A DNA stretch of 64,000 bases from Shimia sp049116215 (GTDB lineage: Bacteria > Pseudomonadota > Alphaproteobacteria > Rhodobacterales > Rhodobacteraceae). Below, piece by piece: positions 8,146 through 17,357 of the stretch. A program made the position numbers and the translations under genes. Every line of letters starts with the position of its first letter. Position 1 is the first letter of the stretch. Location of the stretch: assembly GCF_049116215.1 (NCBI RefSeq), contig NZ_JAGDZB010000001.1, forward strand, positions 744,001 to 808,000, given 5' to 3'. The notes under the pieces are model-generated. The model worked only from the letters and a program-made list of their open reading frames with translations, ran no database searches and was not told the DNA's origin.

Positions 8146-8916
8146 ATGTCTAAAGCACCTGACTTTGACGAACGGCCGCTGCCGCTTTTTGAGGCGGACG
8201 AAGCTCCCATTTTGCCACTGCCTTCCGGCAAACTGCCCTCTTATGTCGCCGATCACCGCAAGCGTCTGCGCAGCCGTTTTTTATCAGGCGGGGCACAAGC
8301 TTTGCTGGATTATGAGCTACTGGAATTGCTGCTCTTCCGCGCCATCCCCCGACAGGATGTGAAGCCTCTGGCACACAAACTCATTGAAATATTTGGAGAT
8401 TTTAATGGCGTCGTGAGTGCTCCGACAGCGCGGCTGGCTGAGGTTAAAGGTGTCGGAGACGCGGTGATCTGTGAATTGAAAGTGGTCGAAGCCGCCGCCC
8501 AGCGTCTCGCCCGCGCCCGCGTCATGCACCGCCGCGTGCTCTCCGATTGGCAGGCTCTCCTAGACTATTGCCACACCACCATGTCGCATCGCGACACGGA
8601 ACAGTTTAGAGTGTTGTTTTTTGACACAAAAAACACGTTGATTGCGGATGAAGCGCAAGCCCAGGGCACGGTAAACCACGTTCCGGTTTACCCCCGCGAA
8701 GTCGCCAAACGCGCTCTGGAGCTTAATGCCAGCGCCTTGATTTTGGTACACAATCACCCGTCCGGTGACCCAACGCCATCAGAGGCCGACATCACCATGA
8801 CTCAGCAGATAAACTCGGCTTGTCAGGCCCTGTGTCTGACCCTGCATGACCATATTATCATTGGAAAATCTCAGGAACTCAGCTTCCGCAGCGAGGGTCT
8901 TTTGTCGGTCACTTGA
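8146..8916 (+). CDS. radC: RadC/MPN-domain protein
   Basis: RadC family protein of unresolved cellular role; the old DNA-repair label is not well supported. The 256-residue protein has an N-terminal helix-hairpin-helix-like part (VKGVGDAVICELK at 100-112) and a C-terminal JAMM/MPN metal site HNHPSGDPTPSEAD at 202-215, giving His, His and Asp zinc ligands. Full length for the family. It is chromosomal, with no mobile-element neighbours, unlike the short RadC proteins of plasmids. Its 3' end overlaps the convergent PBP-OmpA gene by 8 bases. The upstream region holds the 11-bp repeat element and two TTAAC sites. Confidence 0.93.
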   Translation: MSKAPDFDERPLPLFEADEAPILPLPSGKLPSYVADHRKRLRSRFLSGGAQALLDYELLELLLFRAIPRQDVKPLAHKLIEIFGDFNGVVSAPTARLAEVKGVGDAVICELKVVEAAAQRLARARVMHRRVLSDWQALLDYCHTTMSHRDTEQFRVLFFDTKNTLIADEAQAQGTVNHVPVYPREVAKRALELNASALILVHNHPSGDPTPSEADITMTQQINSACQALCLTLHDHIIIGKSQELSFRSEGLLSVT

Positions 8917-10468
8917 CCCACACCTCGACCCGCCGATTCACCTGCCGCCCCCAGGCGCTATCATCACACGCCATCGGCATTGCCTCACCAAAGGCATGGA
9001 CCAGCAAATCGATCCGCTCCGGGTTGGCAGTTTCCGCCGCAGATAGCACAGCCTCTTTCACCACTTTGGCGCGCTTTTCGGCAATTTGGAGGTTGCCCGT
9101 TGCAGGCCCTTCACCGTCCGAAAACCCAACAAAATAAAGGCTTCTGGCATCATACATCCCCGCTTCCAGCGCCCGCGCCAGTTGCTGAACATTGGAGCGC
9201 GACTGCGCGTCCAGCTTGGTGGACCCGGTCTGAAACCGGAACGAAGTCGACAACCGTTTCATGCCCGACAACGTGCCCACCATCTCCTGAATCGCCTCCA
9301 GCGACACCTCTTTGCCAGCAGACGCAATCGCGTTGGCAAACCGGTCTCCCTGGTGATTGATAGAAATCTCTTCAGCTGTTTGATCCACAAACCCGGCTCG
9401 CCGAATGACAATCTGAGCCGACGGACTCCGGGTGTATCTCAGAAAATCCCGCGCCAGTTTTGGCAACCTCCGCGCCGGAAAATATAGAAACATCGGGGCG
9501 TTAAGGGGATAATCCTCGGTTTTGATCGTGCGCCGCGACGCCGCCAAAGAGTAGCCGCACTGGCCTGTCAACGTCAGGTGTTTGGCATTGCCCGTCTCGG
9601 CATAAGACGCAATGCCAATCGCAAAAGGGTCACGCTCAACCGCACTCACCATCGCCAAATTCCGCTCGTGACGCACAACCGCTTCGGCCAATGGCATCTT
9701 CGAGGGCTTCATCAACTGATCCTCGGCAGCCTGCGCGAAGCCAGATTGCGGCGCCATCAAATGCAACGTAATCGGTGCGTCTGGCCCACCCAATTCGCTC
9801 CAGTTCGTAATTTTTCCTGCAAAAACATAAGCCAACTGGTTAAGAGACACAGACGAAACGGGGTTCGCGGCAGACACCACTGGCACCATGCCATCCAATG
9901 CCAAGACCCGACTGCGGTTTGCATCCCCCATGTCACCCAAGCCAGCCTCATATCCCAGCTGAGCCTCTCTTGGTCGAATTTCACGCAAAGACATCGCAAT
10001 GTCCGCTTCATCGGCCAAAAGATCGGCAAACCCCTCGTCTGCATTGCTGGCATGAAAATCAAAGGTCGCCAACCTCTGCTCCGTCTCCGGTTCATTCAAA
10101 TGGTATGTGAATCGGTGCACAGACTCACTCTCGCGAGTCACCAGATAGCCTTCGCTCAAGGCAAATGCCTCCAGCAACGCCGGCATCAACACTTCCGCCA
10201 TGGTCGAAGATCCAGAGATCGAAACTTCGGCTACGTAGTTGATAAGATTGGGGCATCCTGGCCCCTCACACCACACACCGGAACCGTCAACAGTCAGCTC
10301 ACCATAGATGGTTTCGACACGATAAAACTCCCCGTCAAACCCCAGCAACGTCCCTGAGATTTCGACCTCGCCGTCGTGCGACTTCAAAAACACGTCCTGT
10401 GCATGGCCGGAAGACACTCCAACCAAAACAAAAAGTGCGGCGCAAACCGCCGCACGAAACTGCATCAT
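8909..10468 (-). CDS. Phosphate-binding-like/OmpA fusion protein
   Basis: A 519-residue exported fusion. It has a signal peptide at 1-23, an N-terminal segment of about 50 residues with VFLKSHDGEVEISG and two cysteines, and a PstS-like phosphate-binding domain at about 80-370 (VSISGSSTMAEVLMPALLEA, LAYVFAGKITNWSELGG). The C-terminal OmpA domain at about 400-519 (FRFQTGSTKLDAQS, QVNRRVEVWVK) is expected to hold peptidoglycan. Anchoring a ligand-binding domain to the wall would suit a sensor or scavenger rather than an ABC receptor, and no pst genes are near. It lies 21 bases downstream of a secreted protein of unknown function and probably shares its mRNA. Ligand unproven. Confidence 0.82.
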   Translation of the reverse strand: MMQFRAAVCAALFVLVGVSSGHAQDVFLKSHDGEVEISGTLLGFDGEFYRVETIYGELTVDGSGVWCEGPGCPNLINYVAEVSISGSSTMAEVLMPALLEAFALSEGYLVTRESESVHRFTYHLNEPETEQRLATFDFHASNADEGFADLLADEADIAMSLREIRPREAQLGYEAGLGDMGDANRSRVLALDGMVPVVSAANPVSSVSLNQLAYVFAGKITNWSELGGPDAPITLHLMAPQSGFAQAAEDQLMKPSKMPLAEAVVRHERNLAMVSAVERDPFAIGIASYAETGNAKHLTLTGQCGYSLAASRRTIKTEDYPLNAPMFLYFPARRLPKLARDFLRYTRSPSAQIVIRRAGFVDQTAEEISINHQGDRFANAIASAGKEVSLEAIQEMVGTLSGMKRLSTSFRFQTGSTKLDAQSRSNVQQLARALEAGMYDARSLYFVGFSDGEGPATGNLQIAEKRAKVVKEAVLSAAETANPERIDLLVHAFGEAMPMACDDSAWGRQVNRRVEVWVK

Positions 10469-10489
10469 GATGATGTCCTGACCGCCAGC

Positions 10490-11494
10490 TTAATTTTGCG
10501 CGATTGTCAGGTCTTCGACGAGGTTTTTCAACACCAGAAATTCGCCAATTGCCGAGCAGTCCGGCATTTGTAACTCAAGATCATGCGGACTCTCTATTCG
10601 TCCCTGCCGCAAGGACCAGCTTTGCGCTGTAAGACGTTTGCCGCAATTGGTTTTGGTCACTTCAGCTTCGACACTAACCTTAACATCCCCAACGTGGGTC
10701 GAGAGGCCCGTAGGAAACGTATATATCTCCGCCTGTCCAGAGACTGGCAACTCCGAATTTCCGAGCGAAATCAAAAAGCCACCCTTGCCACCGGCCAGTG
10801 CGCCAACATCACGGGGTTGCTCCCGCCACACATGACCAGCCTCTCCGTATTGCGCCCCAAACTCGCGGGCGTGAAGTTCAGCACCTTTGTGGCCATCCCA
10901 AGCAATCACCACCCGGTCGTAAAAGGAAAGACTGTCCACAACAGTTTTTGTGTGAGCAGTATCGCCGTTTGCAAAAGCCACACTCACATTTGCCTCTTCT
11001 TCCAGTGCAGGGATCAGAACCGTCATCACGCCTTCATCTGGCATCAGCATGTGAAATATCAAATTCGCGTGCTGGAACATAACCACTTCGTGGGCATGGC
11101 ACGGCGCCGAGAGCCGCAAATCGATAAGCGCACCTGCCGCAGGCTCGGCAGACATGGCAAGCGCACACCCCAAACGGGGCGCGGTCTCTTCTGTTGGCAA
11201 AATGCTGACGGGAATATCGTCCGCAACAGCAATCAACACCGGCTCCTGAAGAAGCTCCGCTCCGTGCCGGTAGTCGTTTGGCAACAATGGCAATGCCGTA
11301 CCGTCAATCCTCTGCGGGCCGACAAGGTTGTGTGGCACTGGAACAGGGGCGCCTTCAAAATGGCCCGGAGCATTCTCATCGGTAACCAAAATGGCCGCTT
11401 CGGACGTCTGCATTGCAAAACCAATGCACATCGCCACCGCTATTGTGGTAAGGGACAGCGCATACCGTCGATAGACATGTTTAAAGGTGGGCAT
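10490..11494 (-). CDS. Secreted protein of unknown function
   Basis: I do not recognise a family. The 334-residue product starts at the ATG at 11494, chosen because GGGAG precedes it and a signal peptide follows directly (LSLTTIAVAMCIGFAMQTSEA, residues 13-33). The mature part shows no membrane segments. It has four to five cysteines, a His-rich patch (PCHAHEVVMFQHANLIFH) and a C-terminal CGKRL...MPDCSAIG pair that could form a disulfide. It sits between the secA terminator and the PBP-OmpA gene in the same direction, so the two may form a periplasmic partner pair. A beta-rich fold seems likely but is unproven. Confidence 0.7.
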   Translation of the reverse strand: MPTFKHVYRRYALSLTTIAVAMCIGFAMQTSEAAILVTDENAPGHFEGAPVPVPHNLVGPQRIDGTALPLLPNDYRHGAELLQEPVLIAVADDIPVSILPTEETAPRLGCALAMSAEPAAGALIDLRLSAPCHAHEVVMFQHANLIFHMLMPDEGVMTVLIPALEEEANVSVAFANGDTAHTKTVVDSLSFYDRVVIAWDGHKGAELHAREFGAQYGEAGHVWREQPRDVGALAGGKGGFLISLGNSELPVSGQAEIYTFPTGLSTHVGDVKVSVEAEVTKTNCGKRLTAQSWSLRQGRIESPHDLELQMPDCSAIGEFLVLKNLVEDLTIAQN

Positions 11495-11540
11495 GATTGC
11501 TCCCGTGTCTGAATCCTGCTTCCGGGGCAATTTCACAAAG

Positions 11541-11567
11541 AAAAAGGGCGCCCATAAGGCACCCTTT
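11541..11567 (-). terminator. secA terminator
   Basis: On the minus strand GGGTGCC pairs with GGCGCCC around TTATG, preceded by AAAA and followed by TTTTT. It lies 30 bases after the secA stop and ahead of the secreted-protein gene. Confidence 0.8.
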
Positions 11568-11597
11568 TGATCTTTATCTGTCGGGTTTCGGCGCTGA

Positions 11598-14309
11598 TTA
11601 AGCCAAGCGCCCGTGACAATGCTTGAACTTTTTACCAGAGCCACAAGGACAATCTGCATTCCTACCAGGATTACCCCAGGTCGATGGATCGCTCTCATCA
11701 AAACCCGCCAACGCCTCTCCTGTTGGCTCTGAAGACGGTTGCGCAGGCGCGGAACCCGCCTGTGCTTGCGCCATCAGGGCCTGCTGACGCATCACCATTT
11801 CCTGCTGCAGCTGATGCTGCTCTTCTTCAGAGATAGGACGCACCCGAGACAGTGTTGTTGTGACGTCTTCGCGCAAACTGTCCAGCATGCTTTCAAACAG
11901 TTGGAACGCTTCGTTCTTATATTCGTTCAGTGGATCACGCTGTGCATAGCCACGGAACCCAACCACCGAACGTAGGTGTTCTAATGTCAAAAGGTGCTCG
12001 CGCCATTTTGTGTCGATGGTTTGCAGCAGGATTTGTTTTTCAACCATGCGCATGGCTTCCGGACCAAAGTTGGTCGCTTTAGCAGCCATCATCTCGTCCG
12101 CTGCATCCTCAAGACGTTCGCGGATATTATCATCATCCACACCTTCTTCAGCTGCCCATTCGATTACGGGCACATCAACCCCAAGATGCTCGATGGAGGC
12201 GGCGTACAGACCTTCGGTATCCCACTGATCTGCGTAAGTCTTGGGTGGCAAATGTTGTTCAACCAAGTCGCCAATCACTTCGTGGCGCATATCCTGAACA
12301 ATCTCAGACAGATCCGCCGCTTCCATAATCTCGCGGCGCTGCGAGAAGACCACTTTACGTTGGTCATTCATCACGTCGTCAAATTTCAAGAGCTGCTTAC
12401 GAATGTCAAAGTTGCGGCCTTCCACTTTGGCCTGAGCGCGCTCCAGAGATTTGTTTACCCAAGGGTGCACAATCGCTTCGCCCTCTTTCATGCCAAGCGA
12501 AGACAGCACCTTGTCCAGACGATCGGAACCAAATATGCGCATCAGGTCATCTTCCAAGCTCAGGAAGAAGGACGACCGCCCCGGATCCCCCTGACGGCCC
12601 GAGCGACCGCGCAGCTGGTTGTCGATACGACGGCTTTCATGGCGTTCGGTTGCTAGAACAAACAGACCACCAGCATCTTTGACAGCTTGCTCATCTCCTT
12701 CATGCGCCGCCTCGATCTCCGCACGAATTTTCTCGTGGTCTCCATCCGGATTAGCGGCGATGGCTTCCAAGACTTTAAACTCGACGTTGCCGCCAAGCTT
12801 AATATCAGTCCCCCGGCCAGCCATATTTGTAGCAATGGTTACGGCGCCCAACTTACCGGCATCCGCAACAATCTGTGCTTCCTGCTCGTGCTGCCGTGCG
12901 TTCAATACGCTGTGCTTTACACCCGCTTTTTCAAGCATGCCCGACAGGAACTCGGATTTTTCAATTGAGGTCGTACCAACAAGGATCGGCTGGCCCTTTT
13001 CGTTGGCCACTTTGATCGTATCGACAATTGCGTCAAATTTCTCACGCGCGGTTCGGTACACGGCATCGTCTTCATCCAGGCGCGCCACACCGCGGTTGGT
13101 TGGAACCTCAACGACACCCAAACCGTAGATCTCCTGGAACTCTTCAGCCTCAGTGGCGGCCGTACCGGTCATACCGCCAAGCTTGTCATAAAGACGGAAG
13201 TAGTTCTGGAAAGTCACCTGCGCCAGCGTCACGTTTTCAGGCTGAATGTCACAGGCTTCTTTGGCCTCAATTGCCTGATGTAGACCTTCGGACAAACGAC
13301 GGCCAGCCATCATACGGCCCGTGAACTCATCAATCAGAACAACTTGTCCGTCGCGAACAATGTAATCTTTGTCTTTGATGAAAAGCTTATGAGCGCGCAA
13401 CCCTTGGTTCACGTGGTGCACGATAGAGGTGCTCTCCGGATCATAAAGACTCTGACCTTCCGAAAGCAGACCGCGCGCGTGAAGATGCTCTTCTAGGAAT
13501 TCATTGCCATCATCAGTGAAGGTGACGTTCTTGGATTTTTCATCAAGCGTATAGTGATCATCACGCAATTCCGGGATCAGCTTGTCAATCGCATTGTACA
13601 TGTCCGAGCGATCCTGAGATGGCCCAGAGATAATGAGAGGAGTCCGGGCTTCATCGATCAGAATGCTGTCGACCTCATCCACAATCGCGTAGTGATGTTT
13701 ACGCTGCGACATGTCGGCCAACTCGCTTTTCATGTTGTCGCGCAGGTAATCAAAGCCCAACTCGTTGTTGGTCGCGTAAGTCACGTCACAGGCGTAAGCA
13801 GCGCGCTTCTCATCCTCGGGCTGCTGCGGATACACAACACCCGTGGTCATACCCAAAGCGCCAAAAACATTGCTCATCCATTCCGCGTCACGCTTGGCCA
13901 GATAATCGTTCACGGTCACAATATGGACGCCCTTGCGTGTCAGAGCATTCAGATAGGCCGGGAAAGTTGCCACAAGGGTTTTACCCTCACCGGTCTTCAT
14001 CTCCGAGATATTGCCCTGATGGAGAAAGATGCCCCCCATCAACTGCACATCAAAAGCTCGCAATCCCAATGCGCGCTTTGCTGCCTCGCGGCAGTTGGCA
14101 AAGGCTTCCGGCAAAAGCGTATCCAAAGACTCACCACCTTTTGCACGATCGGACAACTCTTTGGTTTTGTCCTTGATGCCTTCGTCGGTCAGCTTCTCAA
14201 ACTCCGCTTCCAACGCATTGATTTTTTCAACGATCGGACGCGTCGCCTTGACCTTACGATCATTAGGCGTGCCAAAAACTTTTTTGGCGATTTTTCCGAA
14301 ACCGAGCAT
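11598..14309 (-). CDS. secA: Preprotein translocase ATPase SecA
   Basis: Motor ATPase that drives proteins through the SecYEG channel at the inner membrane. The 903-residue protein has Walker A MKTGEGKT at 104-111, a DEAD-like VDEVDSILIDEA motif near 210, the helicase-like second nucleotide domain with GRSGRQGDPGRSSF, and a C-terminal zinc finger CPCGSGKKFKHCH at about 887-899 for SecB and phospholipid binding. The preceding linker is rich in Ala, Gln and Pro, as usual. It is transcribed divergently from the parvulin gene across a 170-base gap. Confidence 0.99.
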   Translation of the reverse strand: MLGFGKIAKKVFGTPNDRKVKATRPIVEKINALEAEFEKLTDEGIKDKTKELSDRAKGGESLDTLLPEAFANCREAAKRALGLRAFDVQLMGGIFLHQGNISEMKTGEGKTLVATFPAYLNALTRKGVHIVTVNDYLAKRDAEWMSNVFGALGMTTGVVYPQQPEDEKRAAYACDVTYATNNELGFDYLRDNMKSELADMSQRKHHYAIVDEVDSILIDEARTPLIISGPSQDRSDMYNAIDKLIPELRDDHYTLDEKSKNVTFTDDGNEFLEEHLHARGLLSEGQSLYDPESTSIVHHVNQGLRAHKLFIKDKDYIVRDGQVVLIDEFTGRMMAGRRLSEGLHQAIEAKEACDIQPENVTLAQVTFQNYFRLYDKLGGMTGTAATEAEEFQEIYGLGVVEVPTNRGVARLDEDDAVYRTAREKFDAIVDTIKVANEKGQPILVGTTSIEKSEFLSGMLEKAGVKHSVLNARQHEQEAQIVADAGKLGAVTIATNMAGRGTDIKLGGNVEFKVLEAIAANPDGDHEKIRAEIEAAHEGDEQAVKDAGGLFVLATERHESRRIDNQLRGRSGRQGDPGRSSFFLSLEDDLMRIFGSDRLDKVLSSLGMKEGEAIVHPWVNKSLERAQAKVEGRNFDIRKQLLKFDDVMNDQRKVVFSQRREIMEAADLSEIVQDMRHEVIGDLVEQHLPPKTYADQWDTEGLYAASIEHLGVDVPVIEWAAEEGVDDDNIRERLEDAADEMMAAKATNFGPEAMRMVEKQILLQTIDTKWREHLLTLEHLRSVVGFRGYAQRDPLNEYKNEAFQLFESMLDSLREDVTTTLSRVRPISEEEQHQLQQEMVMRQQALMAQAQAGSAPAQPSSEPTGEALAGFDESDPSTWGNPGRNADCPCGSGKKFKHCHGRLA

Positions 14310-14479
14310 ATAACTTGTCCTTCGTTGACGCTTGTTGCGTGGCTACTTCTTGCTGTCCCGGCTCTGTGCTCCTAGAAACGGGGAAACAGCCTGTTTGCCT
14401 TGACCATAAAGCGATGTAAGGGGCGTCAGGAACAGTGTCAACGCCGCCAACCCGCGCGGCACAAGCCAAGGACAAAACG

Positions 14480-15352
14480 ATGTCAAAACACCTCAACTTC
14501 TTGCGTGCTAGCGTGATTGCTTTCTGTGGCGCTTTGCCTGCTGTTGCCCAGGAAACACCATCGCTTGACACCGTCGTGGCTTCTGTAAATGGAGAAGTCA
14601 TCACGCTTGGCGAAATGATCTCGGTTCGCGCGGGTTTGCCTGAACAATATCAGTCAATTCCAAGTGATGTGCTGTTCGGTAGCATCCTGGACCAACTGGT
14701 ACAACAAACTGCGCTGGCGCAAAGCCTTGGCGAAGCCATTCCCCAGCGTGTTGAAATTGCGTTGAACAATGAGCGCCGTACTCTGTTGGCTGCAGAGGCC
14801 CTTGAAGCTTTTGTTCTGCAAAACGAGTTGAGCGACGACGCATTGCGCGCTGCCTATGATGACAAATACCAAGGGTTTGTTGGCGAAGACGAATACAATG
14901 CGAGCCACATTTTGGTTGCCACTGAAGAAGAAGCCAACGCGATACGCAAGGACCTGACCGGCGGCGCCGATTTCGCAGAAACAGCAATGGCCAAATCCAC
15001 TGGCCCGTCCGGTGCATCCGGCGGCAGCCTTGGTTGGTTTGGCACCGGGCAAATGGTTAAACCGTTTGAGGAGTCCGTGATGGGGCTCGCAGTGGGAGAA
15101 ATCTCTCAACCCGTGCAAACGCAATTTGGCTGGCACCTGATTCTGCTGAATGACGCTCGCAAATCTCTCGCACCATCGTTCGAAGATGCTCGCTCGGAGA
15201 TCGAAAATGACGCACAGCGGCGCGCGGTAGAAGCCTTCATCGCGACCACCGCCACTGCAGCAGATATTGATCGAACCGGCGCCGATGCCATCGATCCCGG
15301 CGTTTTGGGACAAATCCAGTTGCTGAGCCCAAACGCAGCGCAGGATCAGTAA
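14480..15352 (+). CDS. Periplasmic parvulin-type peptidyl-prolyl isomerase
   Basis: A 290-residue exported folding factor. It has a signal peptide at 1-24 (ASVIAFCGALPAVAQ), an N-terminal SurA-like helical part (VVASVNGEVITLGEMISVRA) and one PPIC rotamase domain at about 135-230 (YNASHILVATEEEA, GGSLGWFGTGQMVKPFEE, TQFGWHLILLND). It would catalyse prolyl isomerisation of envelope proteins after Sec export, which suits its place opposite secA. I chose the ATG at 14480, with AAGGA 7 bases upstream, over a start 15 codons earlier. The stop is directly followed by the argJ ATG, so the genes are co-transcribed. Confidence 0.92.
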   Translation: MSKHLNFLRASVIAFCGALPAVAQETPSLDTVVASVNGEVITLGEMISVRAGLPEQYQSIPSDVLFGSILDQLVQQTALAQSLGEAIPQRVEIALNNERRTLLAAEALEAFVLQNELSDDALRAAYDDKYQGFVGEDEYNASHILVATEEEANAIRKDLTGGADFAETAMAKSTGPSGASGGSLGWFGTGQMVKPFEESVMGLAVGEISQPVQTQFGWHLILLNDARKSLAPSFEDARSEIENDAQRRAVEAFIATTATAADIDRTGADAIDPGVLGQIQLLSPNAAQDQ

Positions 15353-16582
15353 ATGGCAAAGATCGAACATATTTCGCCGCTTGCGCCTGAGCACTTTCCA
15401 AACCTTCCGGTCATCGGGGGTGTCTCCTTCTCCGCCATAGAAGCAGGCATTAAATACAGTGGGCGCAAGGACGTTATGCTGGCTGTTTTGCAGCCTGGCA
15501 GCACCGTTGCGGGCGTGTTTACCAAGTCTGCAACGCGATCTGCTGCGGTGCTGGATTGTCAGACGAAGATTGGTTCGGAAGACCCTTCCGGAGCGGCCAT
15601 CTTGGTCAATGCGGGCAATGCAAATGCCTTTACCGGAAGTAACGGTGAAAGCTCTGTCCGCGCGGTCACGCAGGCTGTTGCAGCGTGCACCGGTTTACCG
15701 GAGAGCCGAGTATTCACCTCCTCAACAGGTGTGATTGGGGAACCTCTTCCTCACGGCCGGATCACCAGCAAATTGGAAGCTTTGCGCGGCGAATTGTCGG
15801 AAGACAATATCGAAGATGCAGCAGAGGCCATTCGTACCACGGATACTTTTGCCAAAGGGGCGTGTACGTCCATTAAGGTCGGGGACAAAACGGTCAACAT
15901 CGCTGGCATTGCCAAAGGGTCCGGCATGATCGCACCTGACATGGCAACAATGCTGGTCTATATTTTCACCGACGCCAAGATCAGCCGCGCAGAGCTTCAA
16001 ACACTGGTCTCCGAGCTCAACGAAGTCACTTTCAATGCCATCACTGTGGATAGCGACACATCCACGTCCGACACACTCCTTGTGGCGGCGACAGGCGCCT
16101 CAGAAGTGGAGTTATCCAGCGACTCCGTAGAGTTCAAAAATGCGCTTCACGACGTAATGCGCGACTTGGCACACCAAGTTGTGCGAGATGGCGAGGGCGC
16201 AACAAAGTTTGTCGAGGTCAAAGTAACAGGTGCCCAGACTACGGCCGACGCACGCATCCACGCCTCCTCCATCGCAAATTCACCGCTCGTCAAGACCGCG
16301 ATCGCAGGCGAAGACCCAAACTGGGGACGCGTCGTGATGGCCATAGGCAAGTCAGGTGCAGCCGCGGATCGCGACCTCTTGAGCATTCGATTTGGTGACC
16401 TCTTGGTGGCCGAAAACGGGTGGGTGTCTCCTACCTACAAAGAGGAAGACGGCTCCGACTATATGAAGCAGCAGAACATTGTTGTGCACGTAGACCTGGG
16501 TTTGGGCGATGCAGAGGACACCATGTGGACCTGTGACTTGACCCACGGCTACATCACCATCAATGCGGATTATCGCTCGTGA
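15353..16582 (+). CDS. argJ: Bifunctional glutamate N-acetyltransferase / ornithine acetyltransferase
   Basis: Transfers acetyl from N-acetylornithine to glutamate, and may also use acetyl-CoA, in the cyclic arginine pathway. The 409-residue precursor has the self-cleavage site in KGSGMIAPDMATML. Cleavage between Ala198 and Thr199 would expose the catalytic threonine and give alpha and beta chains. DPNWGR and the C-terminal DLTHGYITINADYRS are also typical. The start codon immediately follows the parvulin stop, and mutT overlaps its end. argG, a later step, is at 43.6 kb. Whether it is mono- or bifunctional cannot be read from sequence. Confidence 0.97.
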   Translation: MAKIEHISPLAPEHFPNLPVIGGVSFSAIEAGIKYSGRKDVMLAVLQPGSTVAGVFTKSATRSAAVLDCQTKIGSEDPSGAAILVNAGNANAFTGSNGESSVRAVTQAVAACTGLPESRVFTSSTGVIGEPLPHGRITSKLEALRGELSEDNIEDAAEAIRTTDTFAKGACTSIKVGDKTVNIAGIAKGSGMIAPDMATMLVYIFTDAKISRAELQTLVSELNEVTFNAITVDSDTSTSDTLLVAATGASEVELSSDSVEFKNALHDVMRDLAHQVVRDGEGATKFVEVKVTGAQTTADARIHASSIANSPLVKTAIAGEDPNWGRVVMAIGKSGAAADRDLLSIRFGDLLVAENGWVSPTYKEEDGSDYMKQQNIVVHVDLGLGDAEDTMWTCDLTHGYITINADYRS

Positions 16583-16977
16583 AAACTGTTTTAGTGGCCG
16601 CTGTCGCCCTTATCGACGTCGATGGACGCATTTTGCTCGCTCAAAGACCCGAAGGAAAATCCATGGCCGGATTGTGGGAGTTTCCGGGGGGGAAGATCGA
16701 AGCCGGTGAGACCCCCGAGGTAGCATTGGTTCGTGAGCTCAAGGAGGAGTTGGGCATCGACACCTGGGAAAGCTGCCTAGCGCCTCTGACCTTTGCCTCG
16801 CACAGCTACGACGACTTCCACCTGCTCATGCCACTCTTTGCGTGCCGCAAATGGAACGGTATCCCGACTGCACAAGAGGGCCAGACCTTGGCATGGGCAA
16901 AGGCCAAAGATCTGCGCAATTACGAAATGCCACCTGCAGATATTCCGCTAATTCCGATCCTCAGGGATTGGCTCTAA
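16579..16977 (+). CDS. mutT: 8-oxo-dGTP diphosphatase MutT
   Basis: Nudix hydrolase that removes oxidised dGTP from the nucleotide pool. The 132-residue protein has the complete Nudix box between residues 37 and 60 (GGKIEAGETPEVALVREL, then KEELGI) and the MutT-like FPGGK lead-in, with typical length. The start is GTG at 16579, overlapping the argJ stop by four bases (GTGA), so it is translated as the last gene of the parvulin-argJ-mutT operon. Confidence 0.9.
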   Translation: MKTVLVAAVALIDVDGRILLAQRPEGKSMAGLWEFPGGKIEAGETPEVALVRELKEELGIDTWESCLAPLTFASHSYDDFHLLMPLFACRKWNGIPTAQEGQTLAWAKAKDLRNYEMPPADIPLIPILRDWL

Positions 16978-17154
16978 GCGTACAAGATGTGCATTTGATC
17001 GGCTTTTGGGCGACATTTTGTAGCAGTATGAGAAACCGACACCTTTCCTAGAGAAAGATTGTGTCCTAACATGAAACCTATGTAACGGGCCATGTGCACG
17101 AAATGTTAACCAATTTACTGTTTCTTCGATGTCAATCAAATGGGGATTTTTGAC

Positions 17155-17280
17155 ATGCTTAAGACGATCACAGTTGGAAGTTGTGTTTCTATTCAGGGTC
17201 AGGTGATCAAAAACCTACCCGACGGGCGGGTTTCGATCCGCGTAGGAGACACGGTCTACTCTGGGAAACCAATCTCCTAA
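17155..17280 (+). CDS. Small protein of unknown function (41 residues)
   Basis: ATG at 17155 to TAA at 17280 encodes MLKTITVGSCVSIQGQVIKN and ends GRVSIRVGDTVYSGKPIS. GGGGA lies 9 bases upstream. An in-frame ATG at 17140 would add MGIFD. The composition (alternating Val/Ile, Gly turns, one Cys) suggests a small beta barrel or an OB/SH3-like fragment. I have the impression that similar short proteins occur in other Roseobacters but cannot verify it. A GTTAACC site at 17105 and a strong terminator directly downstream make it look like an independent transcript. Confidence 0.55.
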   Translation: MLKTITVGSCVSIQGQVIKNLPDGRVSIRVGDTVYSGKPIS

Positions 17281-17301
17281 GAGCAAAGACAATCTAAAGA
17301 A

Positions 17302-17330
17302 AAAGGCCGCCTCTCTCGAAGGCGGCCTTT
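17302..17330. terminator. Bidirectional terminator between small ORF and infB
   Basis: AAAGGCCGCC (17302-17311) and GGCGGCCTTT (17321-17330) form a perfect 10-bp stem with a 9-base loop, flanked by A-run and T-run. It can stop both the small ORF transcript and the infB operon. Confidence 0.88.
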
Positions 17331-17357
17331 TTCTTGGCTTGTAGCGCAGACGCTGGA

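Noticed and set aside
8146..8916. RadC as a sign of a mobile element
   Set aside because: Short RadC proteins occur on plasmids, but this is full length, sits among chromosomal genes and has no mobility genes or repeats of insertion type nearby.
14370..14400. AAACAG-CC-TGTTT palindrome between secA and the parvulin gene as an operator
   Set aside because: A short imperfect palindrome with no known matching regulator and no second copy in the window.
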